A stretch of DNA of 64,000 bases from Chelonoidis abingdonii (lineage: Eukaryota > Chordata > Testudines > Testudinidae): assembly GCF_003597395.2 (NCBI RefSeq), contig NC_133778.1:10577919-10641918 (forward strand). Reading direction: 5' to 3'. Positions 59,591 through 64,000 of the stretch are shown piece after piece. The notes beneath the pieces were generated by a model. The model was given only the letters and a program-made list of their open reading frames with translations. It ran no database searches and was not told the DNA's origin. Position 1 is the stretch's first letter. Each line of letters opens with the position of its first letter. The position numbers were made by a program, and so were the translations under genes.

Positions 59591-62500
59591 CAGGAAATAA
59601 ATGACCTGAGCATTGTTCAGTGTCTGTACTGCTCTAGTGGAAAGTGGTCCCGGTCCACTGTCAGAGCCAGGTCATGGGCAGCCAGACCTAGTGGTCAGAG
59701 CCAAGCAATAATAATTGTATCTCTGACTTCAGTGAGAGCTGGAGCAGCCCCTAAATTAGGAGACTGTCTGCTCAAGAACTAGAAGGGCAAGTTGATGGAA
59801 AATGATAGGCTGGGTGGGCAATGAACAAAGTGTTGTGCAGATAACTAGGAGGAAGAATACATAAATAATTAACTATGCAAGGTGCTAGGCGGAGTTACTG
59901 TAAATGGATGAGATTTCTCTGTGTACATTTCACTGACCTTGATCTCCTTATCTGCATGCATAGCAATGCATCTTCTCACATGTGCAGGCAAAACCAAGAT
60001 TAGCTGGGGAATGTTCGGTGAGTTGGAGTTCTCCTTGTCAGAAAGAGAAGATGGAAACAATCAAAGTCATCTTTCATGTCTGACTACAAACACACTGGAA
60101 GTAAAGCCAAGACAAAGTAAAAGCAGAAGTCCAAATTTCTCTTCTAGGTCATGCATTTGTTAATAGTTGGCTGTGTTGCTAAGAAACAGCTGAAATGAGT
60201 GACTTTCATCTCCTGGCTGATTTCCATGATTAGGACTCAGCATCTCATCAGCAAGGCTCTGAACTCACAGTCTCTGTTGCATTGTAGTTGATCGGGCTGT
60301 ATAGTCTCTCGAGGACAGTTTTGAGTTCTAATTTTCTTATTAACTAGAAGCTGCAGTTAATTCATTGTATCAAGATCAAAATATAACACCACACCAGAGT
60401 TTCAAAGCAAAGTCCTTTTCACAGCACTATTATGTCTGTTACTTCCCGGAGTCACACATTTTCCCTTATCTTGGGTCAAATGCTGGTTGTTTTTACACAC
60501 GATGCAGGGGCAGCCAGGAAAGCCTCTCCGAGATCCCTGGAGAGGCCCATAGAGAGCCTGTGTTGACTGTGTGGATTTTAGTTGGGCCACCATAGCTCTG
60601 CCCCTGTGGGGACCACACTAAAATGCAAAGCAGTCAGTGCTCCATAAGCCTCCATTTGGATCTGAGAGAGGCCATCTCGCACAGAATCACTATGGGAGCC
60701 TGCTCAACTGAGATCCAGCCCATCTTCCAGCACCTACAAGGCCTCCCCCACTCTGGGGATCACTCTTCTTCCTGGATGATGTAATGTACACAACTGGCTG
60801 GGAGAATTTGGGACAAAATACAGTTGCGAAAGTTACTCTCAGGAACTGCTGCTGGTGTTTGAGACTTCTGCTTCTTTTGTTGACTGTGCAGGAGGGGAGC
60901 TGTTATTCCTGTTCAGCCATCAGGAGGCAGAAAATGTTCTCCATCCTTTCCATTTACTAGGAGTAGGAGCCCCACCAGATACCCAAGGCCCAATCCTTGG
61001 CCCGCATTCTCCACCACATGGAAGCTGCTGGGCTCCCACTTGCCAAGAAAGCATCAATATCATCCCAGGATTGGTTTCAGGCCCTTGCCTCAGGGCATAA
61101 TGTATTGGCTAACCAGAAGTGTTGTCAAAAGTGTCAGCACAAAGTAGATTCTCAGCCCAACATGGGCTACAGTTCCCAGAGACAGCCCCCTCACCCCGAG
61201 CCTTGGACTCCTACAAGAGTCAGACAGACTTGCTTTCCCTTGCTCCTGCAGTCAAGTAATCTGCAGTTCTTGCTGGTCCTTTCAAGGACCAAGTGGTCTT
61301 CTGACCCTCAGCCTTACCAGTGAGGCAGGTAATTAGTCACAGGTGGGGACCATCTCCCCTAGAGGGGCCAAGCCCCATGTGATAGGGTAATAAGGAATGA
61401 AAGTTTTCACAGACAAGTATTTAGTCACCTTTTCCTCCTACAAAGTCACTGGGCCCTGCTATGCAAGAATCACAAACCTGCATGTATTGTCTTTGAGGAA
61501 AGCACATTCAGAAATGCCCTGAAGATGCTGACGGAATAACACTTTACCATTTCCAGTAATGAAGTCTTCTGGAGAACATTAGGCACTTAGGAATATGCCA
61601 GGGGAAAGGGTACATGATCTACAAAACAGTAGATTTTTAAGCATCTTTTTGGGAGTCAGTACACTCACTTTTCACTGTTCTCAAAACTGCAAGCAACTTC
61701 CTCACCTTAATTTCTGGAAATGAAGGTGGTATCTCTGAACCTACAGCTCATGAAAGAGGCCTCCAGAGAACAGGGAGAGTTATCATTTACACAAGTTTCA
61801 CTCTAAAGAAAACTAGAGACTGTAGATATAATTCATTATTTGAACAACAGATTTTCCAAGCCCACATTAATGTATTTTGTGCATAAATAGGTCACTCTGA
61901 TTTGTTGGATATTTTGTTTGTTTTAGGTGAAGGATTTTGCATTCAAAAGGGCTTATGTGATTTTGGAGTGTGCGTCTCGTTTTCAAAAACATCTTAAGGC
62001 CCAGATGGAAATCAGTGGGGGTTACGTGTCCACACACCTTTCAGGATATGGGCTTTGAGGGTCTATGTTCCCCTGAGAGTCAATTGGACTTAGGCTCCTT
62101 GGTCCTTTAGGTGCTTTTATCCCTGGTGTTTGTGAGCACATTCAAAGATCAGCTGGGCATCACTGGCACTGAAATGGGGCAGGTATAAATGCCAGCCCTC
62201 AGGTTTCTCATTGTCTGATTCACAGGCACAATCAAGGAATTAGACCTCCCGCTGCTAGTAACTACTTGTACAAAAGTGGAGATGATTTATAATAAAAAAT
62301 CCATATTATCAGTGATTTTCCTCAAAAATAGTCATTCATTTTTCAGATTAAAATTTGCTTTAACAGCAGTAAACTTAAATTACAACTGAGTTAATTCAAA
62401 TCTAGCATATCCTCCAAATATTCTATTTAATTAAGAGCAGTGAAATGTTGACAGCATGTACCCTAGCTATTGATTTATAACATAGAATGAGCCATTAGTC

Positions 62501-63830
62501 TCCTTGTGTCCCAATTTCATTAAATACCTAGTACACTAGCTAACGTAAAGAGTAACTGTTTGGCACAGCGATACATGTGATTATTATAAATGCTGTAGTA
62601 ACTCAGATTGTTATGGAGTGGTTAATTCTGAGCTAAAATATTGGCAAGGGCCTATGGCAATAATGAATCAATATTGTGTCCCACAAAGGGAAAATTCTAT
62701 TAGCAAATCCATATAGTAATAATCATGTTAAGCTTCATTCTGAAGATACAGTAATTCTGTGAGAAAAGAGTGAGGCAGATTCACTGGTCCGCACCAGCTG
62801 CTCACACAGCACAAGGCATCAGTAACCCCAGTTAAACTGCCTGGGTAAGTAGCCGAGTTCATGGCTGCTTTGAGTCACTGGAGTGGACCCAAGCAGCTAG
62901 AAAGTACCAGTGGATCTGACCCAGTTTAATTTAATTACGTGGGCCCAGCTCCTTAAAAGTATTCAAGCTCCAAATACCATTGGGAGTTAGGCACCCAAAT
63001 ATCTTTGAGGAGCTGGGCTCTGGATACTCTTATTTCAGCCACTAGACATATTTTACCTTACATGAAACAAATCTGGAATGGATAATTGCTATGGCTGACT
63101 AGAAGGGCTAGATTAATAGTATGTGACACACATGTATTTTTGGCTTTAACATACCAGTAATGCAGCCTTAGCCAATGCAATGGGTGGAACTGATTCTGGA
63201 GTGGTGCTTTACACACATTACCACTTTCCCTTTAAAAGGGATACTGGTACGGTGTTTAAAAGTTATGAGTCAAGCCTTGGAAAAAAAAAAAAAAAAAATC
63301 ACCAGACTGGCTTAAAAATCATGAGATTAAATGTTGGGTTGGCTTTGGCAAGAGAGGGGGAAAACACTGTGTGCTAATACAATAACTGCCATTTTGTCCA
63401 CCACACCCAGGATTGAACCAAGTCCCCTAGAGACAAAAGCATGAGCTGATACAGTTTGAGCTAAAAAGGCATGCGTCCTTAGCTGCAGCTGTAACAGACC
63501 CATGTCCTCTGGATCGGGGACGTGTATCACACACTCACCATGTGCCAACCAACACTGATATTTCGCTCTGGGAGCAGATTCTCAGTTCCATTCCAGCTGC
63601 TTTACCTACTTTGGTAGCACAAAGCTTGCTGCAGAGCTGTCATAACTGCTAACCTGGAATTTCCCTAGCAGTTTTGGAGGGGACGCAGATGCAGTAGTGG
63701 CTCTGTGCCTCCCTCCTACCTATTTTGGCCCTCGGTGTAGGAGGTATGGTCAAGAAAGAAGAGGCTTTGGAACAGGCATCATGGGTCTCTGGGGTTTTTT
63801 TTGGGGGGGGGTGGTTGGGTGGGAGGAGCT
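59591..63830. other. no gene recognised
   Basis: Mostly AT-rich non-coding. A 108-codon frame at 60997-61323 has no known domain. A 17-A run with TTAAAAATCATGAGATTAAA (63280-63330) looks like an interspersed-repeat tail; a similar A-run with an ATGAGATT motif lies at 32715-32750. Confidence 0.35.
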
Positions 63831-63844
63831 ACTGACAAAGGTTA

Positions 63845-64000
63845 CATAGTGTAACAAAGTTTCCTCTCACCTTGGTGGGTCCTGTGCTTATTGGCAGATT
63901 TGCTCACCTCAGTGGGTCTCCCCTCTGGTGGAACCCACAGTCTGGGTCAACTCCTCCTGTGTTGATCAGGAGGTTTGGAGGGAACCCAGACCGCACCCTC
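63845..64000. mobile_element. LTR-like repeat running off the window
   Basis: Begins at GTAACAAAGTTTCCTCTCAC and has repeated CACCT.GTGGGTC motifs and GTCAACTCCTCCTGTGTTGA. It resembles the edge of a turtle LTR-type repeat and is cut by the window end. Confidence 0.3.

Noticed and set aside
1..64000. CRISPR arrays, operons, bacterial promoters or origins
   Set aside because: The sequence is plainly vertebrate, with introns and LINE/SINE content; no regularly spaced short repeats of CRISPR type were seen.

Overview
The window is vertebrate nuclear DNA, most likely from a turtle. It has sparse split genes, many CR1 LINE pieces, MIR/CORE-SINEs, hAT-like miniature elements and a degenerate DIRS retrotransposon of the kind common in turtle genomes. 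The organism is inferred from the repeats and from protein resemblance; no database search was run. Both recognised loci are on the minus strand, so transcription runs right to left.

Layout. (1) 1-14295: no recognisable gene; LTR-like repeats, hAT MITEs with target-site duplications, and unassigned sequence. (2) 14296-23228: SPATC1L (speriolin-like). The second coding exon occurs twice (18082-18420 and 19421-19765), both copies open, both phase 1-1 and both with splice sites. (3) 23229-34095: intergenic, with an LTR-like repeat and a ~3.1 kb composite hAT-type element (25757-28848) that keeps an exact 8-bp target duplication. (4) 34096-47130: a type III interferon (IFN-lambda) gene of five phase-0 coding exons. 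It has a 5' non-coding exon, a TATA box, an upstream IRF/NF-kB/ATF-like cluster and AU-rich motifs in the presumed 3'UTR. Intron 4 holds a ~5.75 kb DIRS element (35883-41638) and a MITE. A 1,212-bp block carrying exons 3 and 4 is present twice around a single N (42943), most likely an assembly artefact. (5) 47200-51200: CR1 and SINE fragments and a diverged local repeat. (6) 51490-56212: a second IFN-lambda copy with similar promoter elements, but disabled by two lost splice acceptors, a stop codon plus length change in exon 3, and a one-base deletion in exon 5. (7) 56250-64000: no gene recognised; CR1, MIR-like and other repeats.

The main biological content is an interferon-lambda locus reduced by decay to one intact-looking copy, next to SPATC1L. 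The intact copy depends on splicing across an intron enlarged by a DIRS insertion.
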